Shown here: positions 37,026-45,823 of the stretch, in pieces
Position numbering within the stretch: position 1 is the stretch's first letter
Layout: each line of letters starts with the position of its first letter
Assembly (NCBI GenBank): GCA_017469525.1
Contig: JAFUGG010000040.1
Location: 1 to 46,057 of the forward strand
Reading direction: 5' to 3'
Length of the DNA stretch: 46,057 nucleotides
DNA from: Bacteroidaceae bacterium
GTDB lineage: Bacteria > Bacteroidota > Bacteroidia > Bacteroidales > Bacteroidaceae
Notes under the pieces: generated by a model
The model's database searches: none
What the model was told of the DNA's origin: nothing
The model's input: the letters and a program-made list of their open reading frames with translations, nothing else
Translations under genes and position numbers: made by a program

Positions 37026-40000
37026 TTATTGCTGAGCCATGATGTTCAGCACGGCAACAACGTCGGCAATGTCGATTGTGCCGTCCTTGTTGACGTCGGC
37101 AACAGGATCCTTGGAGTCTTGTGCCATGTGGTTCAGGACTGCCACTACGTCGGCAATGTCCACAGTATTATCGCCATTGACGTCACCGCTTACGGTAGGT
37201 CTGCCTGCCTTTAAGACGAGGTCGAAGTCGTCAACACTGGCATCCTTGAGGATGTTCTCGCCATAAACGATGTAACCGGTGTTGGCCTTGATGTCGCGTG
37301 TGCAGTCGGTGTTCTCCTTGCCTTCGGCCAGGACAAGTCTGTCACCAGGCTGGGCAATCTTGCCACCGCCTACGACAACGGTTCCCTCGTCAACCCATTC
37401 GTAAGCAAAGGTACCGTGCACGCCGCCAGTCTTGAGAGGATTGATAGCGAACGACGTGCCGACAGGAGTGATGGAAATCTGCTCGGGCTCCTCGTCTTCT
37501 GCTTCTGCATCGAAGTTCTCATAGTTGCCTACGACCAGAAGAACGGGCTGACCGGGCTCTGCCTGCTCAATCTTGTTGAAAGCATAGCCTGCCATTTCGG
37601 TGTTGTCATCTTCCTCGCGTTCCATGGGAATAGCACCCTGATAAGCATAGAGCTCAGCACCTTCAACGGAGAAGCCAGTGGGATAGCACATGAAGACAAT
37701 GCTGTTGGGCTTGGCATTCATGAGGACGCTTTCTGCTGCATCTGCACCCTCGTCGAAGTCATTATCGTCGATGGGCTCAATGTAGAGAGCACTGCTTGAA
37801 CCAACGGCATCGTTGTTCCATGTAACGAGGCTGTGGCCGGCATTCTGTGCATGGAGGTAAACAGGAGCATCGGCATAGTAGCGCTGACCCTTGAGGTCGC
37901 GTGCTTCGATGACAACCTTGCCGTAGCCGACAGCCTTGACATTGAAGAGCGCGGGCGTGAGGCCGAGGCTGAGGTTCGTGCTGCGTGCTGCTCCGTTGAG
38001 GTAGAGACCGCTCTTGTGCTGGATGACGTATGCTGAGTCGCCTTGTGCCACGAAACGGAAGGCAATCTGATCCATCTCCTGAATGATATCCTCATTAATG
38101 AAGCGGATGTTCTGGCCGATGGCAACTTCCTCGAGAGACTCGAAGCCTACGAGTGCCTGGTCTTCGCCTTCGCCTTCAATATTGGCAGGCGCAGCATAGT
38201 TGTCATAGAGGTCGCCAAGGGTGGTATTGACTGCGTTTGCTTTGCTCCACTTGTGCTGTTCGTAGTTCTCTTCGCTGTCGTACTTGATGGCATACCATTT
38301 GCCTTCCTCCACAGGGTTGGCAGCTGCGAAGATGTCGCTTGCACCGTTCGTGATGGCCTCGACGTATGCATCAATTTCAGACTGTGTATAGACACCGCTC
38401 TTAAGGTATGCTGTGGCAGCTGTCACTGTGGTTGCCAGTGTGCTGACGTCGCTGTCTTCGCTCCAGAAACCAGGAGCGTCACCTGTGACAATGAGGTCTG
38501 TGAGATTCTTGTTTGCATTGATGGCTGCAGCCAGTGCACTTGGGTCGCAAAGGACGGTCTTGAATGCGTCGAGAGCATCCTTCAAGGCATTGTACTCTGT
38601 CATGTCCATCATCTCGTCCATGTCTACTCCCTTAGCTGTTGCGAGTGCTGTCTCGATAGCAGTAGCAGCATCGCCCATCTGGCTCCACTGAGTGTTGCCG
38701 TCAATCTTGAGGTTGTAGAGCTGGAATGTAGCAAAGTGGCCATAGCCGCGGTTGTTGGTCGTGCCGTCAATGTAGAAGCGGAAGTACTGATAGCCTTCAG
38801 CAAGCTCTATGTTGTTGGAATATACGGTTTGACCTTGGGAAGCGTTTGCAGAGAGGTCGAAGGAACCGAGGTCAGTCCAGCCTTCCTCTGTAGCACTCTC
38901 GAGGGCGCTTTCCTCATTAGAGCCAAAGACACCGAGTGCTGTGATATGGTCGTTGGCGGCACCACCGCGGCGGCGCATGAAGCATTGGAGCGTGCCTTGA
39001 ACGCCTTCCTCAAGGGCTACATTGAAGAAGTGTGTATGGTTGCTGACATTGCCATTCTGCCATGTGCTGTGCCAGTAAGTGCTGGCTTCGTCGCTGAGGA
39101 CATTGTCGAAGCTTCCTTCTGTGGGGTCTGTGAAGGGGCTGCTGAACTGGCTTGTGGCAGTGATGAGGCCAGTGCGTTCTGTGACGTACTGGTCGTCCTT
39201 AGCCTGTGCGATGGCTGCTTCTGTCTCAGCAATGAGGTCTTGGAACATAGAGACGAGCAGTTCGTGGTTCTTGATAGGAGCGTATGCATCGACGAGCTCC
39301 TGTACTTCTTCGTCACTGACGGGCTCAAGAATCCACTGGCTTGCTCCGGCTGATGCTTCCCATCCTACGATGTTGCTTGCTGTGCCTGTGCCGCCGCCAT
39401 GTCCGTTGCAGTGCAGGTAGCCACGGTTGCCGCGTTCGCTGGGCTTCATGGCTACGACAATCTTTCCGTCGGCCCTTCTCTCGATGAACTCGAAGAGCAT
39501 TTCTGTCTGGCTGTCGGTTGTGAGGGTAGCCTGTGTGCTCTGTGAGCAGTCGTCCAGGATGCCGTCGGTGGCGATGTTCATCATCTGGACGAGTCCTGTC
39601 TCAGCATTGTTGGTCATCTTCCAGAGATAGCGGCAGTCTGTGCTGTCGATGTTTGCCCACATAGCTTTGCCTTCCAGTGTGGCATACATGGCCTTGGTGG
39701 GATGTGTGGTGATTTCCTCGTAGATGGGCTGGTCGTTCTCGTCCACTTCGCCTGTTGCGATGCGCTGTGTGTTGGTCCACTCCAATGCACTTGCAATGCG
39801 GTAGTTTCCGTCGGCGATGGTGAGCTTGACGATAGATTCCAAGATGGCTACATAGGCGGTCTCAATGTTCTGGATGACTTCGTCAATCATCTCTACGGTG
39901 ACGTCTGTGACGGTTTCCTCGAGGATGTCTTTGGCCAGCTGCAGGTTCTCGACGAAGGTGTTATATACCTCGTCGCTGCAGTTATACTGACCAATCTCTG

Positions 40001-40625
40001 TGCCTCTGTCGAAGGGATGTTCTCCCCAGTCGGGCAGATAGTCTTCGTAGGTGTTGTAGCAAGTCTCAAGTCTAGCCAAAGCGGCACTAAGTTCTGAGAT
40101 TTCTTCCACGTTGGCTATGTAGATAACGAGACGACGTGAGCCTGTTACTCCTCCGTCCCATGTGACGGGGCCAACGCCGCTATAGCCCATGTCGATGTAG
40201 CGGCCGGAGGAATTCTTGAAGCCAACTTCGTTGTTGTCGTTTGTGTCGATGGTGAAGTAGGAAGGTGTGTCCTGCATCTGTACAGCTCCGCCGTTGCCTG
40301 TACCGGCGATGTGGATGTAGCGTCCTGTGGTGAGGTTCTTAGCAGCATAGCCTTCGTCAGTTGTCTCGAATGTCCAGACGTACTTCATGCCTTCGGCTCC
40401 TGTGGTGACTGTGGCTGCTGCGTCGGCAGCGAATGTTCCGTTGTTGTCGTAGAGCCAGGATACTTGTCCTGCTTGTCCGTTACCTTGGATGACGTAGTAC
40501 TTGTCCGCTTCGGGCGCAGTCACGACATCACCTAAGCTTGCCAGACTCAGCAAATCAGCGAGTGCAGGGACCGCCATGATGCACGAGATGGCAAGCATTG
40601 CTAAAGAGGTAATTTTCCTTTTCAT
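37026..40625 (-). CDS. Large secreted protein with F5/8-type module and dockerin-like C-terminus
   Basis: 1199 aa with a signal peptide (MKRKITSLAMLAISCIMAVPALA). Residues about 42-170 and 270-435 contain paired motifs such as YVIQGNG, GRYIHIAGTGNGGAVQM and GYLHCNGHGGG, suggesting two lectin-like beta-trefoil or related repeats. Residues about 483-642 (TATSQFSSPF..., YFRFYIDGTTNNRGYGHFATF) resemble a coagulation factor 5/8 C-type carbohydrate-binding domain. The last ~58 residues hold two calcium-binding dockerin-type repeats: DVNGDNTVDIADVVAVLNHM and DVNKDGTIDIADVVAVLNIM. I see no catalytic domain. Probably a glycan-binding exoprotein. Confidence 0.8.
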   Translation of the reverse strand: MKRKITSLAMLAISCIMAVPALADLLSLASLGDVVTAPEADKYYVIQGNGQAGQVSWLYDNNGTFAADAAATVTTGAEGMKYVWTFETTDEGYAAKNLTTGRYIHIAGTGNGGAVQMQDTPSYFTIDTNDNNEVGFKNSSGRYIDMGYSGVGPVTWDGGVTGSRRLVIYIANVEEISELSAALARLETCYNTYEDYLPDWGEHPFDRGTEIGQYNCSDEVYNTFVENLQLAKDILEETVTDVTVEMIDEVIQNIETAYVAILESIVKLTIADGNYRIASALEWTNTQRIATGEVDENDQPIYEEITTHPTKAMYATLEGKAMWANIDSTDCRYLWKMTNNAETGLVQMMNIATDGILDDCSQSTQATLTTDSQTEMLFEFIERRADGKIVVAMKPSERGNRGYLHCNGHGGGTGTASNIVGWEASAGASQWILEPVSDEEVQELVDAYAPIKNHELLVSMFQDLIAETEAAIAQAKDDQYVTERTGLITATSQFSSPFTDPTEGSFDNVLSDEASTYWHSTWQNGNVSNHTHFFNVALEEGVQGTLQCFMRRRGGAANDHITALGVFGSNEESALESATEEGWTDLGSFDLSANASQGQTVYSNNIELAEGYQYFRFYIDGTTNNRGYGHFATFQLYNLKIDGNTQWSQMGDAATAIETALATAKGVDMDEMMDMTEYNALKDALDAFKTVLCDPSALAAAINANKNLTDLIVTGDAPGFWSEDSDVSTLATTVTAATAYLKSGVYTQSEIDAYVEAITNGASDIFAAANPVEEGKWYAIKYDSEENYEQHKWSKANAVNTTLGDLYDNYAAPANIEGEGEDQALVGFESLEEVAIGQNIRFINEDIIQEMDQIAFRFVAQGDSAYVIQHKSGLYLNGAARSTNLSLGLTPALFNVKAVGYGKVVIEARDLKGQRYYADAPVYLHAQNAGHSLVTWNNDAVGSSSALYIEPIDDNDFDEGADAAESVLMNAKPNSIVFMCYPTGFSVEGAELYAYQGAIPMEREEDDNTEMAGYAFNKIEQAEPGQPVLLVVGNYENFDAEAEDEEPEQISITPVGTSFAINPLKTGGVHGTFAYEWVDEGTVVVGGGKIAQPGDRLVLAEGKENTDCTRDIKANTGYIVYGENILKDASVDDFDLVLKAGRPTVSGDVNGDNTVDIADVVAVLNHMAQDSKDPVADVNKDGTIDIADVVAVLNIMAQQ

Positions 40626-40699
40626 GTTAGGTTTGTTTTTAGGTTAATAATAAATAGATAATGTATGTTGTTTTCTCAATCATTGCAGGTTTGGGGGTG

Positions 40700-40707
40700 C
40701 TAAGGTA
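40700..40707 (-). promoter_or_regulatory. Possible -7 box of dockerin-type gene
   Basis: Reverse-strand TACCTTAG, one base from TAnnTTTG, 75 bp upstream of the start. Confidence 0.3.
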
Positions 40708-40812
40708 CGTTTTTCTTCTTAGAATAAGGGTATAAGTACCCGCGGTTGGCAGGTGATTTAAGATACTTTAACAATATAATGCAAAGAATGGACTGTGCAA
40801 AATACCAAACTG

Positions 40813-40834
40813 GCATACCTTGTCTTGGGTATGC
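40813..40834 (-). terminator. Hairpin after CobW-type gene
   Basis: 7-bp stem GCATACC/GGTATGC with an 8-nt loop, directly after the stop at 40835. Only a weak T-rich stretch follows, so confidence is limited. Confidence 0.4.
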
Positions 40835-42070
40835 TTATTCGGCGAGGCAGGAATCCAGCAGGGTGGTGATGGCTTCCTTGTCGAGATGCTGGCCGATGAA
40901 GACGAGCTTTTGCATTCTGTCTCCATAGGTGTCGTCCCAGTCGCGGCGGAGGTTGGGGTCGCGCTGCTTCATGGCTTCCAGCTCGGCTGCAGGCATGGTG
41001 GCATACCATTGCCCGATGTTCTGTAGCTTAACTTGTTTGCCTGCCTGCTCGAAGAGGTAGCAGATGTCCTCCTCGCCCTTGAAGTAGCAGATGCCTTTGG
41101 CTCGGATGATGTTCTTAGGCCAGAGGCGTGCCACGAACTGGTCGAACTCGCTGAGTCGCATGGGCTTGCGGCTTTGGTAGACAAATGTGCCGATGCCGTA
41201 CTCCTCGGCTTCCCCTTCGTCGTGATGGTGGTGATGATGGTGCTCGTGCTCATGGTGGTGATGATGATGTTCATGCTCGTGTTCATGATGGTGCTCTTCG
41301 TGCTCGTCGTCTGCATCATCGTCGTCGTCATCGTCGTGATGCTGTTCCAGTTCTGCAATCCATGTTGCGCTGGTTGCCACCTTCTCATAGTCGAAGAGGT
41401 TCGTGTGGAGCAGTTTGTCGAGTTCCACGTCGCCGTAGTTGTAGTCGATGATCTGCGCCTTCTTCTGTATGCCCCGCACGATTTGGCGTATGCGTTCCAG
41501 TTCTTGTGGCTCCACCTCGGCTGCCTTGTTGAGCAGGACGATGTTGCAGAACTCAATCTGCTGAATGACGAGGTTCTCGATGTCCTCCTCGTCGATGTCC
41601 TTCTTCGTGAGGCCTGAGCCGCAATTGAACTCGTCCTTCAGGCGCAAGGCATCAACGACGGTGACGATGCAATCGACGTAAGGCACGCCGTTCTTTGTGA
41701 CTTCCGGAGCCATCTGAGCCATTGAGCATATGGTCTGTGCAATGGGTTCGGGCTCGCAGATACCGCTGGCTTCGATGACGATGTAGTCGAACTTGCGGAG
41801 GGCAATGATGTCGTGGAGCTGCTGCACCAGGTCCATTTTGAGCGTGCAGCAGATGCATCCGTTCTGCAGGGCAACCAGGCTGTCGTCCTGCCCCCCCACG
41901 ATGCCGCCCTTCTGGATGAGGTCTGCGTCGATGTTCACTTCGCCTATGTCGTTCACAATCACAGCGAAGCGGATGCCTCGGCGGTTCGTAAGGATACGGT
42001 TCAAGAGTGTTGTCTTGCCGCTGCCCAGGTAGCCCGTGAGCAGCAGCACAGGAATGTTGTAGTTTGTCAT
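40835..42070 (-). CDS. CobW/COG0523 GTPase with long His-rich metal-binding arm
   Basis: 411 aa. P-loop GYLGSGKTTLLNRIL at residues 13-27, VNDIGEVNIDADL switch region and the metal-binding GCICC at 71-75 (CxCC), all hallmarks of COG0523 metal chaperones. Residues 244-284 are almost only His, Asp and Glu (for example HHDDDDDDDADDEHEEHHHE), a metal sponge placed just before the C-terminal CobW_C domain (FDQFVARLWPKNIIRAKG). Family members deliver zinc, cobalt or other metals to client enzymes; the metal here cannot be decided. No Zur-type operator is evident. Divergent from the glutaminase-type gene. Confidence 0.92.
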   Translation of the reverse strand: MTNYNIPVLLLTGYLGSGKTTLLNRILTNRRGIRFAVIVNDIGEVNIDADLIQKGGIVGGQDDSLVALQNGCICCTLKMDLVQQLHDIIALRKFDYIVIEASGICEPEPIAQTICSMAQMAPEVTKNGVPYVDCIVTVVDALRLKDEFNCGSGLTKKDIDEEDIENLVIQQIEFCNIVLLNKAAEVEPQELERIRQIVRGIQKKAQIIDYNYGDVELDKLLHTNLFDYEKVATSATWIAELEQHHDDDDDDDADDEHEEHHHEHEHEHHHHHHEHEHHHHHHHDEGEAEEYGIGTFVYQSRKPMRLSEFDQFVARLWPKNIIRAKGICYFKGEEDICYLFEQAGKQVKLQNIGQWYATMPAAELEAMKQRDPNLRRDWDDTYGDRMQKLVFIGQHLDKEAITTLLDSCLAE

Positions 42071-42101
42071 ATCGTATATATCTTCTGTTTCTATTTGCCT
42101 G

Positions 42102-42109
42102 CAAAGTTA
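42102..42109 (-). promoter_or_regulatory. -7 box of CobW-type gene
   Basis: Reverse-strand TAACTTTG, 32 bp upstream of the start at 42070. Confidence 0.6.
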
Positions 42110-42214
42110 CAGCTTTCTGCCGAAAAAGCATCTTCCTCGTGGTATAAAAAAGCTTAAAGAAGGTCACATTGTTCCTATAATAATATAATAATGTAAGTTT
42201 TCCCCAGTGAAGCA

Positions 42215-42244
42215 TTGTAAATTGCAAAGAAAATGCTAACTTTG
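42215..42244 (+). promoter_or_regulatory. Promoter of glutaminase-type gene
   Basis: TTG at 42215-42217, 19 bp spacer, -7 box TAACTTTG at 42237-42244, 42 bp before the ATG at 42286. Confidence 0.7.
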
Positions 42245-42285
42245 CGCACAATAAGTCAAAATTAAAGAAAATAAGGTATTAGATT

Positions 42286-45200
42286 ATGCGCAAGTATCTA
42301 CTCATGCTCGCAGCCCTTGCCGCTGCCACATTCATGCAGGCACAGCAGCCCGACTACTTTGTGCCCTACAAACAGATTTCACTCCGTCTGCCCAGCGTAC
42401 CCCTGCTGGTGAACGACCCCTACTTCTCTTTCTGGTCGCCCTACGACAATCTCTACGACGGCACCACACGCCATTGGGACGATCAGCAGAAAGCCATGGA
42501 CGGCTTGCTCCGCGTGGATGGACAGGTCTACCGCTTCATGGGAGCAGCCCGCAAAACCAAGCTCATTGGCATCGCACCTATGGGTAACAAGGGAGCCTAC
42601 TTAGCCAAAGTGCGCTCCAGCCTGACCAGCGCACAGCAAGACACATGGATGAACCTCGACTTCACCGAAACAGGATGGACCAACCAGAGGGGCCCCTGGG
42701 GTTCGAGAGGCGAGTATCCTTATATCCAGACCGACTGGGGAGGCGATAACAAAGACATCTATATCCGCCGCCACGTCACCCTTTCTGCAGAAGACCTCAG
42801 AGGCGACTTCTGGGTCATCTACTCCCACGATGACAAGTGCGAAGCCTATGTCAACGGCGTGAAGATAGTAGATACGAAGGAAGAATGGCATCAGAACGTC
42901 AAGGTTCACCTGACGGGAGCTGCCCGCGCGGCACTCGTGGAGGGAGACAACGTCATTGCTTTCCACGTGCACAACACTACCGGCGGCGCACAGGCTGACA
43001 TCGGCCTCTACAAGAACATGCTGGGCTCCCATCCCGGATATGATGCCATAGCAGGTGCAGGAATGGCCGACGAAGGTCCATGGGAAGCTAAGGTCAAGAC
43101 GACAACCACCAGCGGTACGACTTGGACCACGGAAACCTTCGACGACTCCTCATGGGCAACAGAGATGGGAGCCTTCGGTTCGGCTGACGAATATCCCAAC
43201 GTCAACACCTCATGGACTGCGACAAACAGCGACTACTACATTCGCAGGTACATCACTCTGACTGCCGACGACCTCAAGAAAGACCTGACGCTTATCTATT
43301 CGCACGACGATGTATGCCAGGCTTATATCAACGGCCGCCGCATTGTCAACACGGGCAATACATGGGTGCAGAATGTCATCTATCCTCTTACGGAAGCCGA
43401 CAAGGCCGTCCTCCACGAGGGTCAGAACGTCATTGCCTACCATGTCCACAACACTTCGGGCGGAGCCTTGGCCGACATCGGCCTGTATACAAACACCGTC
43501 AGCGAGGCTAAGGCAGTGCAGACGGCATGCGACGTCCTGCCCACCAGCACTTATTATACCTTCACCTGCGGTCCTGTGAACCTCGACCTTGTGTTCACCG
43601 CTCCCTTCCTCATGGATGATGTCGACCTCATGTCCACGCCCATCAACTACATCTCATATCAGGTCAGAAGCAACGACGGCGCAGAGCACGACGTGCAGTT
43701 CTACTTCGGCACGACGCCAGAGATGACGGTGGACAACAACATGCAGGCAACCACGACGACCATCGAGACTGTGGACGGACGCCAATACATCAAGAGCGGC
43801 AGCGTCGACCAGAAGATTCTTGGCAAGGCCGGAGACAATGTCACCATCGACTGGGGCTACCTCTATCTGCCCGCCGTCAACGGCACGCTCTCCGTTGCAG
43901 ACCAGAGCCTGACCGCCTCCACCTTTGCCTCTACGGGTAAGCTCCCCGACAGCACCATCCCCTTCGGCAGCACCGAGGAGGGAGAAATGCCGCAGCTTTC
44001 CTTCGTGCACGACTTCGGAACGGTCAGCCAAGCCAGCAGCTACATGATGTTCGGCTACGACGAAATCTACGACATGCGCTATATGGACGTCAACTACAAA
44101 GGCTACTGGGCACGCGACGGCAAGACTATCCATCAGGCCTTCGCTGAGTTCCAGCAGAACTACGACGACATCATGACGCGATGCAAGGCACAGGACCAGA
44201 TTATCTACGACGACGGACTGGCCAGCGGCAACGCCAAGTACGCCGAACTCCTCTGCGCTTCCTACCGCCATTGCATCGCCGCACACAAAATCTTCCAGGA
44301 CAACAAGGGCAATCTCCTCTTCTTCTCCAAAGAGAACAACTCCAATGGATGCGTCAACACCGTTGACCTCACCTATCCCTCCGCACCGCTCTTCCTGCTC
44401 TACAACACAGACCTGATGAAGGGCATGTGCACCTCCATCCTCGACTACTGCGAGAGCAGTCGCTGGGGATTCGACTTCGCAGCACACGACCTGGGCACCT
44501 ATCCTCATGCCAACGGACAGGTCTATTCCATCACGAGGCCTAATGCCAGCGGTGGCTTCGAAGGCAATATGCCCATCGAGGAGAGTGCCAACATCGTCAT
44601 CCTCGCTGCTGCCATCTCCGACGTAGACGGCAACACCGACTGGGCAGACCGCTATTGGAAGACGCTCACCACATGGACCGACTACCTTGCCGAGAACGGA
44701 ACAGACCCCGAGAACCAGCTTTGCACCGACGACTTCGCCGGCCATCTGGCCCACAACGCCAACCTCGCCGTCAAGGCCATCATGGGCGTGGCAGGCTACG
44801 CCAAGCTCTGCTGGATGCGAGGCGACAAAGAGGCCTACGATACCTACATGGCAAAAGCCAAGGAGATGGCCACCAACTGGGTGAAACTCGCCAAGGAAGG
44901 CACACACTACAAACTGGCCTATGACCAGAGCGGCAGCTGGAGCCAGAAGTACAACATGGTGTGGGACAAGGCTTGGCAGACAGAACTCTTCTCCACTACA
45001 CTCGTCAACCAGGAGTACAGCTACTACATGACCAAGCTCGGCACCTACGGCTTGCCCCTCGACAGTCGTCGGCTCTACACCAAGAGCGACTGGGAGATGT
45101 GGACAGCAGCCATGGCTCGCACCAACACACTCTTCCAGCGCATCTCCGACCTCGTCTGGAAGTATGTCAACGAGACCCCTTCCCGCGTGCCTCTCTCCGA

Positions 45201-45483
45201 CTGGTACAACACCGACGGCAACGGCAGTTGGGTAGGCTTCCGTGCGCGTAGCGTCATCGGCGGACACTGGATGAAGGTCTATGTCGACAAGAAGCTCAAC
45301 GGCGACATCGGCACCGGCATCGACGACCTCAAAGACTTCCAAGAGACCAGGAGCCTGAGGGAAGCAAACGACTTCTGGTACACGCTCGACGGTCGCCGCC
45401 TCAGCGGAGAGCCCACACAACCAGGAATCTACATCAACAACGGCAGAAAGCTAAGCTCGACGAATGTCAAGGTGATGCGCTGA
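42286..45483 (+). CDS. Secreted glutaminase-type protein (DUF4965/DUF5127) with a duplicated module
   Basis: 1065 aa with a signal peptide (MRKYLLMLAALAAATFMQAQ). The opening RLPSVPLLVNDPYFSFWSPYDNLYDGTTRHW and later blocks (VRSNDGAEHDVQFYFGTTPEM; WARDGKTIHQAFAEFQ; SRWGFDFAAHDLGTYPHANGQVY; CTDDFAGHLAHNANLAVKAIMGVAGYAKL) match the DUF5127-DUF4965-DUF1793 glutaminase GtaA-like family. Inserted near the N-terminus are two homologous ~123-residue modules (121-244 and 280-402) of jelly-roll type, as found in family 2 glycosidases (IYSHDDKCEAYVNG against IYSHDDVCQAYING). The C-terminus WYTLDGRRL...GIYINNGRKL resembles a sorting tail. True substrate uncertain. Confidence 0.85.
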   Translation: MRKYLLMLAALAAATFMQAQQPDYFVPYKQISLRLPSVPLLVNDPYFSFWSPYDNLYDGTTRHWDDQQKAMDGLLRVDGQVYRFMGAARKTKLIGIAPMGNKGAYLAKVRSSLTSAQQDTWMNLDFTETGWTNQRGPWGSRGEYPYIQTDWGGDNKDIYIRRHVTLSAEDLRGDFWVIYSHDDKCEAYVNGVKIVDTKEEWHQNVKVHLTGAARAALVEGDNVIAFHVHNTTGGAQADIGLYKNMLGSHPGYDAIAGAGMADEGPWEAKVKTTTTSGTTWTTETFDDSSWATEMGAFGSADEYPNVNTSWTATNSDYYIRRYITLTADDLKKDLTLIYSHDDVCQAYINGRRIVNTGNTWVQNVIYPLTEADKAVLHEGQNVIAYHVHNTSGGALADIGLYTNTVSEAKAVQTACDVLPTSTYYTFTCGPVNLDLVFTAPFLMDDVDLMSTPINYISYQVRSNDGAEHDVQFYFGTTPEMTVDNNMQATTTTIETVDGRQYIKSGSVDQKILGKAGDNVTIDWGYLYLPAVNGTLSVADQSLTASTFASTGKLPDSTIPFGSTEEGEMPQLSFVHDFGTVSQASSYMMFGYDEIYDMRYMDVNYKGYWARDGKTIHQAFAEFQQNYDDIMTRCKAQDQIIYDDGLASGNAKYAELLCASYRHCIAAHKIFQDNKGNLLFFSKENNSNGCVNTVDLTYPSAPLFLLYNTDLMKGMCTSILDYCESSRWGFDFAAHDLGTYPHANGQVYSITRPNASGGFEGNMPIEESANIVILAAAISDVDGNTDWADRYWKTLTTWTDYLAENGTDPENQLCTDDFAGHLAHNANLAVKAIMGVAGYAKLCWMRGDKEAYDTYMAKAKEMATNWVKLAKEGTHYKLAYDQSGSWSQKYNMVWDKAWQTELFSTTLVNQEYSYYMTKLGTYGLPLDSRRLYTKSDWEMWTAAMARTNTLFQRISDLVWKYVNETPSRVPLSDWYNTDGNGSWVGFRARSVIGGHWMKVYVDKKLNGDIGTGIDDLKDFQETRSLREANDFWYTLDGRRLSGEPTQPGIYINNGRKLSSTNVKVMR

Positions 45484-45512
45484 CCCAGCCTCCGTCACCA
45501 CGCTCAATAGAC

Positions 45513-45562
45513 CGGCAGGGACGCTCATGCACACAGTGCAAGGGCGTCCCTGCTGCCGTTTT
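45513..45562 (+). terminator. Terminator after glutaminase-type gene
   Basis: Arms CGGCAGGGACGC (45513-45524) and GCGTCCCTGCTGCCG (45544-45558) with a small bulge, then TTTT. The 340-bp gap 45484-45823 holds only this, palindrome copy 6 and the next promoter. Confidence 0.7.
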
Positions 45563-45606
45563 GCCCCGCCAGGCCCCTCCCAATGCCACATTCGCCATAG
45601 GTCGTT

Positions 45607-45676
45607 GTTTGCACGTACATGTAGATGCAATTGCATATACATGTAGATGCAATTGCATCTACATGTACGTGCAATC
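45607..45676. repeat. Nested 70-bp palindrome, copy 6
   Basis: Same plan as copy 1 with the CACGTACA/TGTACGTG arms. Mismatches at 31/40 (A opposite G) and at 2/69. Confidence 0.94.
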
Positions 45677-45761
45677 AACCCATGCTGCCACCTCGACTCA
45701 AAGAAAGTGCCGATTAACATAATTTAACACGTCTAACACGCTACATATATATAATAATGTG

Positions 45762-45769
45762 TACCTTTG
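45762..45769 (+). promoter_or_regulatory. -7 box of last gene
   Basis: TACCTTTG, 54 bp before the ATG at 45824. Confidence 0.55.
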
Positions 45770-45823
45770 CACGCGAAATATATTGTCAAACATATAACAT
45801 ATTTATTAAATTTTCTGAAAACT

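Noticed and set aside
37026..37200. Cellulosome dockerin
   Set aside because: The two calcium-binding repeats look dockerin-like, but no cohesin or scaffoldin is present and such endings are common on Prevotella exoproteins.
40626..40834. Riboswitch or small RNA between dockerin-type and CobW-type genes
   Set aside because: Only a weak 7-bp hairpin and an imperfect -7 box are visible; no conserved RNA motif is recognised.
11505..45676. CRISPR array
   Set aside because: The palindromes are dispersed over 34 kb with genes between them; there are no spacer-repeat series and no cas genes.
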